Of a stretch of DNA of 64,000 bases, positions 8,406-17,126 are shown piece after piece. The position numbers were made by a program, and so were the translations under genes. Every line of letters starts with the position of its first letter. The stretch's first letter is position 1. This stretch comes from Crenobacter cavernae (lineage in GTDB: Bacteria; Pseudomonadota; Gammaproteobacteria; Burkholderiales; Chromobacteriaceae): contig NZ_CP031337.1 in the NCBI RefSeq assembly GCF_003355495.1, forward strand, positions 2,175,001-2,239,000, in the 5' to 3' direction. Below the pieces are notes generated by a model, which did no database searches, was not told where the DNA came from, and saw nothing but the letters and a program-made list of their open reading frames with translations.

Positions 8406-9591
8406 CCAGCCCGACGCGCGCGGCCACTTCGGCCCGTACGGCGGTATCTACGTGGCCGAAACCCTGATGGCGGCGCTCGACGAGCTGAACGCCGAATACG
8501 CACGCGCGAAGAACGACCCGGCTTTCTGGGAAGAGTACCACTACGAACTCAAGCACTATGTGGGTCGGCCGAGCCCGGTCTATCACGCGAAGCACCTGTC
8601 CGAAAAACTCGGCGGCGCGCAGATCTATCTGAAACGCGAAGACCTGAACCATACCGGCGCGCACAAGGTGAACAACACCATCGGCCAAGCGCTCTTGGCC
8701 CGCCGCATGGGCAAGAAGCGCGTGATCGCCGAGACCGGCGCCGGCCAGCACGGCGTGGCGTCGGCGACCGTCGCGGCGCGCTACGGCATGGAGTGCGTGG
8801 TCTACATGGGGGCCGAAGACGTCAAGCGGCAGGCGCCCAACGTCTACCGGATGAAACTGTTGGGCGCGACCGTCGTGCCGGTGTCGTCCGGCTCCAAGAC
8901 GCTGAAAGACGCGCTGAACGAGGCGATGCGCGACTGGGTGACCAACGTCGACAGTACGTTCTATATCCTCGGCACCGCCGCCGGTCCGCACCCGTATCCG
9001 ATGCTGGTGCGCGACTTCCAGTGCGTGATCGGTGAAGAGTCCAAGCTGCAGATGCCCGAGATGATCGGCCGCCAGCCGGACGTCGTCGTCGCCTGCGTCG
9101 GCGGCGGCTCCAACGCCATCGGCATGTTCTATCCGTATATCGACGTGCCGGGCGTGCGCATCGTCGGCGTCGAGGCGGGCGGCGACGGCGTCGCCAGCGG
9201 CCGTCACGCGGCGCCGCTGTCGGCCGGCAAGCCGGGCGTGCTGCACGGCTTCAAGAGCTACCTGATGCAGGACGAAAACGGCCAGGTCATCGAGACGCAC
9301 TCGGTGTCGGCCGGCCTCGACTACCCGGGCGTCGGTCCGGAGCACAGCTACCTGAAGGACATCGGCCGCGCCGAATACGACGCGATCAACGACGACGAAG
9401 CGCTCGCCGCCTTCCACGAGTTGTGCCGCACCGAGGGCATTATCCCGGCGCTCGAGTCCAGCCACGCGCTCGCCTGGGCGATCAAGCACGCGCCGAGCAT
9501 GGACAAGGACAAGGTGATCCTCGTCAACCTGTCCGGTCGCGGCGACAAGGACATCAACACCGTCGCCGGTCTCTCCGGCATCGAACTGTGA
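8392..9591 (+). CDS. trpB: Tryptophan synthase beta chain
   Basis: PLP-dependent condensation of indole with serine. 399 residues, full length. PLP Lys lies in HTGAHKVNN (about residues 86-94), the Glu of AETGAGQHG follows, and the phosphate-binding GGGSNAIG loop and C-terminal NLSGRGDKD are intact. A good AGGAG ribosome-binding site lies inside the end of trpF, with which it overlaps by 14 nt; trpA follows after 8 nt. Confidence 0.98.
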   Translation: MDRYDQPDARGHFGPYGGIYVAETLMAALDELNAEYARAKNDPAFWEEYHYELKHYVGRPSPVYHAKHLSEKLGGAQIYLKREDLNHTGAHKVNNTIGQALLARRMGKKRVIAETGAGQHGVASATVAARYGMECVVYMGAEDVKRQAPNVYRMKLLGATVVPVSSGSKTLKDALNEAMRDWVTNVDSTFYILGTAAGPHPYPMLVRDFQCVIGEESKLQMPEMIGRQPDVVVACVGGGSNAIGMFYPYIDVPGVRIVGVEAGGDGVASGRHAAPLSAGKPGVLHGFKSYLMQDENGQVIETHSVSAGLDYPGVGPEHSYLKDIGRAEYDAINDDEALAAFHELCRTEGIIPALESSHALAWAIKHAPSMDKDKVILVNLSGRGDKDINTVAGLSGIEL

Positions 9592-9599
9592 GACCGAGC

Positions 9600-10391
9600 A
9601 TGTCACGCATTGCCACCAGTTTTGCCGCCCTCGCGGGCAAGAAAGCGCTGATTCCCTTCGTCACCGCCGGCGACCCGCAGCCCGAGCTGACCGTGTCGCT
9701 GATGCACGGTCTCGTCGACGGCGGCGCCGACATCATCGAGCTCGGCGTCCCGTTCTCCGACCCGATGGCCGACGGCCCGGTGATCCAGCGCGCTTCCGAG
9801 CGCGCGCTCGCGCACAAGGTTAGCCTTAAGGATGTTCTCGCGATGGTCGCCGAGTTCCGCAAGAGCAACGCGACGACGCCGGTGGTGCTGATGGGCTACC
9901 TTAACCCGGTGTTCGCGATGGGCTATACCGAATTCTCCAAGGCGGCGCGGGTCGCCGGCGTCGACGGCGTGCTGACCGTCGACTGTCCGCCGGAAGAGGC
10001 CGAGGAGCTGGCCGAGGCGCTGATCGCCGAGAACATCGATCCGATCTTCCTGCTTGCGCCGACCACGCCGGATTCGCGTCTGGCCGCCGTCGCCCGTCTG
10101 GCACGTGGCTACGTGTACTACGTGTCGCTCAAGGGCGTGACCGGTACCGGGAATTTGGATATTGACGAGGTTGGGCGTAAAATCGCCGGTTTGCGCCAGC
10201 ATCTGACCCTGCCGATCGGCGTGGGTTTCGGCATTCGCGACGGCGAAACCGCGCGACGCGTCGCCCAGGTGGCCGACGCGGTCGTGGTCGGCAGCCGGCT
10301 GGTGCAGGAAATCGAGGCGGCGACACCCCAAACCGCCAGAGAGCGGTTGACGAGTCTGGTGGCCGAGTTGAAGTCGGCGATCAGCGCCTGA
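9600..10391 (+). CDS. trpA: Tryptophan synthase alpha chain
   Basis: Cleaves indole-3-glycerol phosphate to indole, channelled to TrpB. 263 residues. The catalytic Glu and Asp are in ELGVPFSDPMADGP (about residues 48-61), and YYVSLKGVTGTG and GVGFGIRDGE form the phosphate site. ATG at 9600, 8 nt after the trpB stop. The trpFBA set without trpE, trpD and trpC is the common split arrangement in beta- and gammaproteobacteria. Confidence 0.98.
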   Translation: MSRIATSFAALAGKKALIPFVTAGDPQPELTVSLMHGLVDGGADIIELGVPFSDPMADGPVIQRASERALAHKVSLKDVLAMVAEFRKSNATTPVVLMGYLNPVFAMGYTEFSKAARVAGVDGVLTVDCPPEEAEELAEALIAENIDPIFLLAPTTPDSRLAAVARLARGYVYYVSLKGVTGTGNLDIDEVGRKIAGLRQHLTLPIGVGFGIRDGETARRVAQVADAVVVGSRLVQEIEAATPQTARERLTSLVAELKSAISA

Positions 10392-10480
10392 CGCACACAC
10401 CCAGGGGCCCCGATGGGGCCCATGTCGCAACTGAGGGTTCGCCTTATCAAAGCCGCGAACAAAGATTTTAAGGAGTCAGC

Positions 10481-11350
10481 ATGAGCTGGTTGAACAAGCT
10501 CCTCCCGCCGAAGATCAAGCGCGACAGCCGCGCGAGCAAGCCTTCGGCGGTTCCCGAGGGGCTGTGGAGCAAGTGCTCGGCCTGCGAGGCGGTGCTTTAC
10601 TACACCGATCTCGAAAGCAATCTGCAAGTCTGCCCCAAGTGTAACCACCACCACCCGGTCAACGCGCGCGGGCGGCTCAATATGCTGCTGGACGCAGAAG
10701 GCCGCCGCGAGATCGGCGCCGAAGTGAAGCCGGTCGACATCCTGAAGTTCAAGGATGGCAAGCGTTACCCGGACCGCCTGACCGCCGCCGCCGCCAGCAC
10801 CGGCGAAGACGATGCGCTGGTCGTGATGCAGGGCAGCATCCACAATATTCCGGCCGTGGTCGCCGCCTTCGAATTCAAGTTCATCGGCGGCTCGATGGGC
10901 TCGGTGGTCGGCGAGCGTTTCGTACGCGGCGTGCAGGCCGCGCTCGAAGCCAAGGCGCCGTTCATCTGTGTGTCCGCCTCCGGTGGCGCGCGGATGCAGG
11001 AAGGCCTGAATTCGCTGATGCAGATGGCCAAGACCAGCGCCGCGCTGACTTGGCTCGCCGACGCCAAGCTGCCGTTCATCTCGATCCTGACCGACCCGAC
11101 CATGGGCGGCGTGTCCGCTTCGTTCGCCTTCCTGGGCGACGTGGTGATCGGCGAGCCGGGCGCGCTGATCGGCTTCGCCGGCCCGCGCGTGATCGAGCAG
11201 ACGGTACGCGAGACGCTGCCAGAAGGCTTCCAGCGCGCCGAGTTCCTGCTCGAGAAGGGCGCGATCGACATGATCGTCGACCGCCGCGAGCTGAAAGGGC
11301 AGGTCGCCACGCTGCTGGCGATGCTGCTGCAGGAGCCGGCAGTCGCCTAA
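10481..11350 (+). CDS. accD: Acetyl-CoA carboxylase carboxyltransferase beta subunit
   Basis: Carboxyltransferase subunit that, with AccA, moves CO2 from biotin to acetyl-CoA for fatty acid synthesis. 289 residues. An N-terminal zinc ribbon with CSAC and CPKC is followed by the crotonase-like core (GGSMGSVVGERFVRG, SASGGARMQEG, PTMGGVSASFAFLGD). Strong AAGGAG site before the ATG. In many relatives folC follows accD; here it is followed by a terminator and a gene-free region. Confidence 0.97.
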   Translation: MSWLNKLLPPKIKRDSRASKPSAVPEGLWSKCSACEAVLYYTDLESNLQVCPKCNHHHPVNARGRLNMLLDAEGRREIGAEVKPVDILKFKDGKRYPDRLTAAAASTGEDDALVVMQGSIHNIPAVVAAFEFKFIGGSMGSVVGERFVRGVQAALEAKAPFICVSASGGARMQEGLNSLMQMAKTSAALTWLADAKLPFISILTDPTMGGVSASFAFLGDVVIGEPGALIGFAGPRVIEQTVRETLPEGFQRAEFLLEKGAIDMIVDRRELKGQVATLLAMLLQEPAVA

Positions 11351-11370
11351 GGTTTCCCTGGATTCAAGAA

Positions 11371-11397
11371 AAAGCACCCGCGTCGGGTGCTTTTTTT
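11371..11397 (+). terminator. Rho-independent terminator after accD
   Basis: Stem AAAGCACCCG / CGGGTGCTTT with a 3-nt loop, followed by seven T. Ends the trp-accD transcription unit. Confidence 0.92.
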
Positions 11398-11835
11398 GTG
11401 CCTGTCGAGCGGGTGAAAAGGGAGGCTTGCAGTCGCCGGGCTCGGGTATTCGTTTTTGCACAGACCGATCTCTCCGTACTCCGCGATGTAAACGGTCGCC
11501 CGGTTGCTTAAAATTTGATCGGTCCTGAATAAGCTGCTGCTAGACAGTGACTTAGCGAATGTTTCCACAGCTTGTTCCCAGCCTTGTGCCCGTTCCTCGT
11601 GAACAATTGCCGTTCCTTCGCCGAAAATTTGGGCGCGTTTACAAGTGGCTGTCGAAAAAGAGAAATTCCGGTTTTCCCCAGGCTTATCCACATGCTTATC
11701 CCCGCTTTCCTGTGGATAGGTTGCTAAACGAACAAGAACGCGCGTGGATTGTGTGAACGGGAGGGGGGTCCGGTTCGGGAGGGTTCGCAGTCGAAAAAAT
11801 GGCCGCGCAAGGCGGCCGTGTGTGTGGCGGGGGGC
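11398..11835. other. Gene-free region between accD and yheS with DnaA-box-like words
   Basis: No convincing gene. The stretch is richer in A+T than its surroundings (for example around 11505-11535 and 11630-11670). It contains several words close to the DnaA box TTWTNCACA. The two flanking genes point towards it (convergent), which is unusual for a replication origin. Confidence 0.6.
11454..11719. promoter_or_regulatory. Candidate DnaA-box cluster
   Basis: Words seen: TTTTGCACA at 11454-11462 and TTATCCACA at 11684-11692 (both fit TTWTNCACA), GTTTCCACA at 11561-11569 and TTTTCCCCA at 11672-11680 (one change each), and CTATCCACA on the reverse strand at 11711-11719 (one change). Three fall within 48 bp. 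This could be a DnaA-binding regulatory locus or, less likely given the convergent genes, an origin. Confidence 0.45.
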
Positions 11836-13740
11836 TCAGGCGTCGGCCTCGAGCTGTTCGAGTTCTTCCTGCACCGTCATCCAGTCTTCCTCGACCTCGG
11901 TCAACCTGGCGCCGACTTCGCCGAGTTTTTTCACCGCGTCGGCGAGCTTGGCCTTGTTTTCCTCGGCGTAGGCGCCTTCCGACGCCATGAAGGCCTCGTA
12001 GCCGGTTTTTTGCGTGGACAGCGCGTCGAGCTCTTTCTCTAGCTTGTTAAGCCGCGTCTGCAGCGGTTTTTTCAGCACCGACAAGCGTTGGCGCGTTTCG
12101 GCCGCGAGCCGCTTCTGTTCCTTGCGGTTGACGCCCTGCGCGTCGCCGTTGCCGGGTGCGGCACTCTCGGCCAACTGTTCGAGCCGCCAGCGGCGGTAGT
12201 CCTCGAGGTCGCCGTCGAACGCCTCGACCTTGCCGTTCGCGACCAGCCAGAAGCGGTCGGTCGTCGCTTCGAGCAGCGCGCGGTCGTGCGAGACGACGAT
12301 CAAGGCGCCGGCGAAGTCCTGCAGCGCCAGCGTCAGCGCGTGGCGCATTTCCAGGTCGAGGTGGTTGGTCGGTTCGTCGAGCAGCAAGAGGTTGGGCTTT
12401 TGCCAGACGATCAGCGCCAGTGCGAGGCGCGCCTTTTCGCCGCCCGACATCGGGCCGACCGGCGCGAGCGCGGCGTCGCCGTGGAAGTTGAAGCCGCCGA
12501 GGAAGGTACGCAGCTCCTGCTCGCGCGTGTTCGGTGCGAGCCTCTGCAAGTGCCACAGCGGCGTCTGGTCGACGCGCAGCGTTTCGAGCTGGTGCTGCGC
12601 GAAGTAGCCGATATTCAGCATCTGCGCGCCGATGCACTGGCCCGACAGCGGTACGAGCTCGCCGGCCAAGAGCTTCACCAGCGTCGACTTGCCGGCGCCG
12701 TTCACGCCTAGAAGACCGATGCGGCTGCCGGCTTCTACCGACAGGTTGACGCGGTCGAGGATGACCTTGTCGCCGTAGCCGACGCGCGCGGCGTCGAGGC
12801 GTAGCAGCGGGTTGGGCAGGTTGTCCGGCGTGTCGAACGCGAAGTCGAACGGCGAATCGACGTGCGCCGCCGAGATCCGCTCGAGCTTTTCCAGCGCCTT
12901 GACGCGGCTCTGTGCCTGGCGCGCCTTGGTCGCCTTGGCCTTGAAGCGCGTGATGAACGATTCGAGGTGGGCGATCTGGCGCTGCTGCTTCTCGAACGCC
13001 GACTGCTGGCGCGCGAGCTTCTCGGCGCGCATCGTCTCGTACTGGCTGTAGTTGCCGGTGTAGACGGTGAGCTGCGCGTCGGCTAGCTCGGCGATCTGGC
13101 CGCACACCGAGTCGAGAAAGTCGCGGTCGTGCGAGATGACCAAGAGCGTGCCGGGATAGGCCTTCAGCCAGTCCTCGAGCCACAGCACGGTCTCCAGATC
13201 CAGATGGTTGGTCGGCTCGTCGAGCAGCAAGAGGTCGGAGCGACACATCAGCGCCTGCGCGAGGTTGAGCCGCATCCGCCAGCCGCCGGAGAAGCTCGCG
13301 ACCGGGCGGCGGATCGCGTCGGGCGCGAAGCCCAGGCCCGACAGCAGTTTGGCTGCGCGCGCCTCGGCCGAGTAGGCGTCGATGTGCGCAAGGTCGGCAT
13401 GCAGGTGGCCGATCGCCTCGCCGTCGTGGCGCGCTTCGGCCTCGGCCAAGCTTTGCTGCAGATCGCGCAGTTCGGCGTCGCCGTCGAGCACGTAGTCGAG
13501 CGCGGGCGTGTCGAGCGCAGGCGTTTCCTGCGCGACGTGAGCCTGCGTCCAATGCGCGGGGACGACGAGGTCGCCGCCGTCGGCGATCAGTTCACCGCGC
13601 AACAGCGCGAACAGGCTCGACTTGCCGGCGCCGTTGGCGCCGACCAGGCCGGTGTTCTGCCCGGGCAGGAAGTTCGCGGTCGCGCCGGACAACAGTTCTT
13701 TGGTGCCGCGGCGCAGGGTGAGGTTTTTCAGCTGGATCAT
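11836..13740 (-). CDS. yheS: ABC-F family ATPase, YheS type
   Basis: ABC-F proteins bind ribosomes and help stalled or difficult translation; they have two ATPase domains and no membrane part. 634 residues. First cassette: Walker A GANGAGKSS (about 34-42), signature FSGGWRMR, DEPTNHLD. Second cassette: GVNGAGKST, MSGGEKAR, DEPTNHLD. The linker between them carries FKAKATKARQAQSRVKALEK, close to E. coli YheS. The C-terminal tail is a predicted coiled coil (about 540-630). Convergent with accD, and 45 nt downstream of tsaD on the same strand. Confidence 0.9.
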   Translation of the reverse strand: MIQLKNLTLRRGTKELLSGATANFLPGQNTGLVGANGAGKSSLFALLRGELIADGGDLVVPAHWTQAHVAQETPALDTPALDYVLDGDAELRDLQQSLAEAEARHDGEAIGHLHADLAHIDAYSAEARAAKLLSGLGFAPDAIRRPVASFSGGWRMRLNLAQALMCRSDLLLLDEPTNHLDLETVLWLEDWLKAYPGTLLVISHDRDFLDSVCGQIAELADAQLTVYTGNYSQYETMRAEKLARQQSAFEKQQRQIAHLESFITRFKAKATKARQAQSRVKALEKLERISAAHVDSPFDFAFDTPDNLPNPLLRLDAARVGYGDKVILDRVNLSVEAGSRIGLLGVNGAGKSTLVKLLAGELVPLSGQCIGAQMLNIGYFAQHQLETLRVDQTPLWHLQRLAPNTREQELRTFLGGFNFHGDAALAPVGPMSGGEKARLALALIVWQKPNLLLLDEPTNHLDLEMRHALTLALQDFAGALIVVSHDRALLEATTDRFWLVANGKVEAFDGDLEDYRRWRLEQLAESAAPGNGDAQGVNRKEQKRLAAETRQRLSVLKKPLQTRLNKLEKELDALSTQKTGYEAFMASEGAYAEENKAKLADAVKKLGEVGARLTEVEEDWMTVQEELEQLEADA

Positions 13741-13785
13741 GAGTCAGGGTCGCCGGCCCGGTTGCCCGTGCCGGCGTGAAGGGGG

Positions 13786-14811
13786 TTAAGCGGTCGGCAG
13801 CGCCGACAGGTCCCAGCGCGGCTTGATGGTGAAGGCGCCGGGCGCGTGCGCGTGTTTCAGGCGCATCGCGCCGGCGAAGGCGATCATCGCGCCGTTGTCG
13901 GTGCACAGCGCCAAGGGCGGGTAGAACACCTCGAGTTTGCGGCGTGCTGCGGCGTCGTCGAGCGCGGCGCGTAGCTGCTTGTTGGCGCCGACGCCGCCGG
14001 CGACCACCAACCGCTTCATGCCGGTCTGTTTCAAGGCTTTCAGCGATTTTTTCACCAGCACCTCGACGATCGCCTCCTGGAACGCGTGGCAGATGTCGCA
14101 GCGCAGCGGCTCGGTCAGCTCGCCGTGCTCGGCTTCGACCTGGCGCACCAGCGTCAATACCGCGGTCTTGAGCCCGGAGAAGCTCATGTCGAGGTCGGGC
14201 GAATGCAGCATCGGGCGCGGCAGCGTGAAGCGGTGCGGCGTGCCTTGCTCGGCCAACCTCGACAGCGTCGGGCCGCCCGGATAGTCGAGGCCGAGCAGCT
14301 TGGCGGTCTTGTCGAACGCCTCGCCGGCGGCGTCGTCGAGCGTCTCGCCGAGCACCTGGTAGTCGCCGATGCCCTTGACCGCCATCAGCTGCGTGTGGCC
14401 GCCCGAGACGAGCAGCGCGACGAAGGGAAAGTCGGGACGCGGCTCGGATAGCAAGGGCGACAACAGATGGCCTTCGAGGTGGTGGATGCCGACGACCGGG
14501 ATGTTGAGACCGAAGGCGAGCGCGTTGGCGAAGCTGGCGCCGACCATCAGCGCGCCGCCGAGGCCCGGCCCTTGCGTGTAGGCGATCGCCGAGACCTCGG
14601 CCAAGGTCTTGCCGGCGTCTTTCAGGCACGCTTCGGTCAGCGGCAGTACGCGGCGGATATGGTCGCGGCTGGCGAGTTCGGGCACCACACCGCCGTACTC
14701 GGCGTGCATCGCCATCTGCGTGTGCAGATGGTGGGCGAGCAAGCCCTGGTCGAGGTCGTAGAGCGCGACCCCGGTTTCGTCGCAGGACGATTCGATTCCG
14801 AGTACCAACAT
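13786..14811 (-). CDS. tsaD: tRNA N6-threonylcarbamoyladenine synthase TsaD
   Basis: Transfers the threonylcarbamoyl group to A37 of ANN-decoding tRNAs, with TsaB and TsaE. 341 residues; starts MLVLGIESSCDETG, metal-binding HHLEGH at 110-115, then LLVSGGHTQL and VAGGVGANKQLR. Full length with no oddities. It carries one copy of the dispersed 10-mer GCTCGGCCAA (14247-14256 on the + strand). Divergent from the OsmC-family gene. Confidence 0.97.
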   Translation of the reverse strand: MLVLGIESSCDETGVALYDLDQGLLAHHLHTQMAMHAEYGGVVPELASRDHIRRVLPLTEACLKDAGKTLAEVSAIAYTQGPGLGGALMVGASFANALAFGLNIPVVGIHHLEGHLLSPLLSEPRPDFPFVALLVSGGHTQLMAVKGIGDYQVLGETLDDAAGEAFDKTAKLLGLDYPGGPTLSRLAEQGTPHRFTLPRPMLHSPDLDMSFSGLKTAVLTLVRQVEAEHGELTEPLRCDICHAFQEAIVEVLVKKSLKALKQTGMKRLVVAGGVGANKQLRAALDDAAARRKLEVFYPPLALCTDNGAMIAFAGAMRLKHAHAPGAFTIKPRWDLSALPTA

Positions 14812-14914
14812 GGCGTGTTTCTATGAGGCGAAACCGCCATTTTACCGGTGATTCTTTATGACCCCAACCGGCGATGGTAGGCTTGTCGTTTTTGCCGGAT
14901 CAGGAGGAGGACAG

Positions 14915-15334
14915 ATGAAAGCACGACTCAAGTGGGTGGAGGGTGTCTGCTTCATGGGCGAGACCGGCAGCGGCCACGCCGTCGTGATGGACGGCGCGCC
15001 CGAGGGCGGCGGCCGCAACCTCGGTCCGCGTCCGATGGAGCTGGTGCTGCTCGGCACCGCCGGCTGCACCAGTTACGACGTGATCACCATCCTGAAGAAG
15101 GCGCGCCAGGACGTGCGCGACTGCTGGGTCGAGCTCGACTCGGAGCGCGCGAGCGAAGACCCGAAGGTGTTCACCAAGATCCACTTCCACTTCATCGTCG
15201 TCGGCCACGGCGTGAAGCCGGAGTTGGTCGAGCGCGCGATCAAGCTGTCGGCCGAGAAGTACTGCTCGGCGTCGATCATGCTCGCCAAGACCGCCGAGAT
15301 CACGCACGACTTCGAGATCCGCGAAGCGGATTGA
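14915..15334 (+). CDS. OsmC-family protein (YhfA-like)
   Basis: 139 residues with the two conserved Cys of OsmC/Ohr-type proteins, in LLGTAGCTSYDV and SAEKYCSASIML. Members are small cytoplasmic thiol peroxidases or of unknown role; the length and sequence resemble E. coli YhfA more than Ohr. The ATG at 14915 follows a strong AGGAGGA site. A terminator follows. Divergent from tsaD. Confidence 0.85.
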   Translation: MKARLKWVEGVCFMGETGSGHAVVMDGAPEGGGRNLGPRPMELVLLGTAGCTSYDVITILKKARQDVRDCWVELDSERASEDPKVFTKIHFHFIVVGHGVKPELVERAIKLSAEKYCSASIMLAKTAEITHDFEIREAD

Positions 15335-15360
15335 TTGCCGCATCGTTGCCGCCGCCAAGA

Positions 15361-15384
15361 ACGCCACCGTCCGGTGGCGTTTTT
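15361..15384 (+). terminator. Terminator after OsmC-family gene
   Basis: Perfect 9-bp stem ACGCCACCG / CGGTGGCGT with a 2-nt loop, then five T. Isolates the OsmC gene from the flagellar cluster. Confidence 0.9.
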
Positions 15385-15505
15385 CATGGCCGCGCTGGCA
15401 AAACTTGCCGCTCGCGTTTGCCGGCTGCGGCAAGCCGGTGCCGTCGCCGTTTTCCGCGCAAGGGCTTTCGGATCAACGCATCAATTGCAAACAAACGTTA
15501 ATGCA

Positions 15506-15529
15506 GGCTCGGCCAACGTTGGCCGAGCC
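15506..15529. repeat. Perfect 24-bp palindrome made of two abutting copies of the dispersed 10-mer
   Basis: GCTCGGCCAA (15507-15516) and TTGGCCGAGC (15519-15528) meet head to head with only CG between them. There is no T tract. It abuts the -24 element of the flgB promoter, so it could also influence transcription. Confidence 0.9.
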
Positions 15530-15545
15530 TGGCACGGAACATGCT
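15530..15545 (+). promoter_or_regulatory. Sigma-54 promoter of flgB
   Basis: TGGCACGGAACATGCT against consensus TGGCACG-N4-TTGCW: a perfect -24 box, and a -12 box with one change but with the invariant GG and GC correctly spaced. It lies 27 nt before the flgB ATG. It implies RpoN plus an enhancer-binding activator such as FleQ/FlrC drives the rod-hook operon. Confidence 0.8.
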
Positions 15546-15571
15546 TATGTTTTGCGTCCCCGGGAGATTCC

Positions 15572-15985
15572 ATGCTCGACAAGATCGCCAAACACTTCGA
15601 CTTCCAGCAGCGCGCGCTTGACTTGCGCGCCTACCGCGCCGAGGTGATCGCCAGCAACATCGCCAACGCCGATACGCCTTACTACAAGGCGATGGATTTC
15701 GACTTTGGCGCGGCGATGAAGTCGGCCGAAGACGGCCAGGGCAAGCTGGCGCTCGCCGCGACCGCTGCACGCCACCTGGCGGGCAGCGCGGGTGCAGGCT
15801 CCACGACGAATGGCGCCGACCTGCAATACCGCGGCGCGGTGCAGCCCAGCCTGGACGGCAACACGGTCGACATGGACGTCGAGCGCGGCGCCTTCGCCGA
15901 CAACGCGATGAAGTACCAGTCGACGCTGACCTTCCTCAACCGCCGCATCTCCAGCCTGAACGACGCCATCAAGGGAGGCCAGTAA
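15572..15985 (+). CDS. flgB: Flagellar basal-body proximal rod protein FlgB
   Basis: Proximal rod subunit in the periplasm. 137 residues; the N-terminal IASNIANADTPYYKA is the typical rod/hook signature, and the C-terminal helix (ADNAMKYQSTLTFLNRRISSL) packs in the rod. GGGAG ribosome-binding site; ATG 15572. First gene of flgBCDEFGHI, preceded by a sigma-54 promoter. No flgA or flgM is seen upstream. Confidence 0.96.
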   Translation: MLDKIAKHFDFQQRALDLRAYRAEVIASNIANADTPYYKAMDFDFGAAMKSAEDGQGKLALAATAARHLAGSAGAGSTTNGADLQYRGAVQPSLDGNTVDMDVERGAFADNAMKYQSTLTFLNRRISSLNDAIKGGQ

Positions 15986-15987
15986 GC

Positions 15988-16398
15988 ATGTCCTTGTCCA
16001 ATGTGTTCGGCATCGCCGGCTCGGCGCTGACCGCCCAGTCGCAGCGCCTCAACCTGGTGGCGAGCAATATCGCCAACGCCGAGAGCGCGACGAGCTCGAC
16101 CGGCGAGCCGTACCGCGGCCGCCACGTGGTGTTCACCGCGATCCCGGTGTCGGCCAGCCAGCCGCAGGTCGCCGGCGTGCGCGTGACCTCGGTCGTCGAG
16201 GACAAGACGCCGTTCAAGCTCAAGTTCGACCCGGCCAACCCGCTCGCCGATGAGCGCGGCTACGTGAAGCTGCCCAACGTGAACCCGGTGGAGGAAATGG
16301 CCGACATGATCTCGGCCGCGCGCTCCTACCAGACCAACGTCGAAATGATGAATACCGCCAAGTCCCTGCTGCAGAAGACGCTGCAGCTCGGCCAGTAA
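15988..16398 (+). CDS. flgC: Flagellar basal-body rod protein FlgC
   Basis: 136 residues. N-terminal SQRLNLVASNIANAES and C-terminal MISAARSYQTNVEMMNTAK are the conserved rod helices. The start lies 2 nt after the flgB stop with GGAGG inside the end of flgB, so the two are coupled. Confidence 0.97.
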   Translation: MSLSNVFGIAGSALTAQSQRLNLVASNIANAESATSSTGEPYRGRHVVFTAIPVSASQPQVAGVRVTSVVEDKTPFKLKFDPANPLADERGYVKLPNVNPVEEMADMISAARSYQTNVEMMNTAKSLLQKTLQLGQ

Positions 16399-16415
16399 TC
16401 GCGAGCGAGGTACAA

Positions 16416-17096
16416 ATGGCCACCATCGACCAGAGCATCCTGAACAAGATCAACGGCACCACCGGCACGAGTGGTAGCGGGACCACGAAAGACGTCAGCA
16501 GCGCCGATGCGATCCAGAACCGTTTCCTGAAACTGTTCACCACGCAGCTGCAGGCGCAGGACCCGCTGAACCCGATGGACAACTCGCAGATGACCGCACA
16601 GATGTCGCAGATCAGCACCGTCACCGGCCTCGAGAAGCTGAACCAGGCGATGTCGGGCCTGACCCAGGCGCAGATGGCGTCGCAGTCGCTGAACGCCGCC
16701 GCGCTGATCGGCCGCAACGTGCTGGTCGGCGACAGCGGGCTGAACCTCAAGGACGGCTCGGCCCGCGGCGCGGTCGGCCTCAGCCAGAATGCCGACCAGC
16801 TGAAGATCGACGTCAAGGACAGCAGGGGCAACGTGGTCGACAGCTTCTCGATCGAGCAGCCCAAGAACGGCCTGACCTATTTCGGCTGGGACGGCAAGAA
16901 CGTGACCGGCGAACAGCTGGCCGACGGCGAATACTCGTTCGCGGTCACCGCGACCCAGGGCGGCAAGCAGATCGACGCGACCGCGCTGTCCTATCAGCAG
17001 GTCAAGAGCGTCGGCATCGACGGCCTCACGCCTAACCTGTCGCTCGGCAACGGCAAGCGGGTGACGCTGGATACCGTGGTCGAAGTGGCGGCGTAA
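16416..17096 (+). CDS. flgD: Flagellar hook capping protein FlgD
   Basis: Scaffold cap that guides FlgE assembly and is lost when the hook is complete. 226 residues: N-terminal segment with FLKLFTTQLQAQDPLNPMDN, which is the hallmark, then a Fn3/tudor-like hook-cap domain (about 100-215). 17 nt after flgC. Confidence 0.97.
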   Translation: MATIDQSILNKINGTTGTSGSGTTKDVSSADAIQNRFLKLFTTQLQAQDPLNPMDNSQMTAQMSQISTVTGLEKLNQAMSGLTQAQMASQSLNAAALIGRNVLVGDSGLNLKDGSARGAVGLSQNADQLKIDVKDSRGNVVDSFSIEQPKNGLTYFGWDGKNVTGEQLADGEYSFAVTATQGGKQIDATALSYQQVKSVGIDGLTPNLSLGNGKRVTLDTVVEVAA

Positions 17097-17126
17097 GCCC
17101 CCGTAAAACAAAATCAGGAGCGGAAC

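Noticed and set aside
11559..11756. 65-codon open frame in the DnaA-box region
   Set aside because: No ribosome-binding site and no protein-like pattern; the DNA is better explained as regulatory.
11398..11835. Chromosome replication origin
   Set aside because: DnaA-box-like words are present, but dnaA, dnaN, gyrB, rpmH or rnpA are absent and flanking genes converge; kept only as a DnaA-binding candidate.
12047..13552. 501-codon open frame on the reverse strand inside yheS
   Set aside because: Out-of-frame shadow of the ABC-F gene, which has intact Walker motifs in the other frame.
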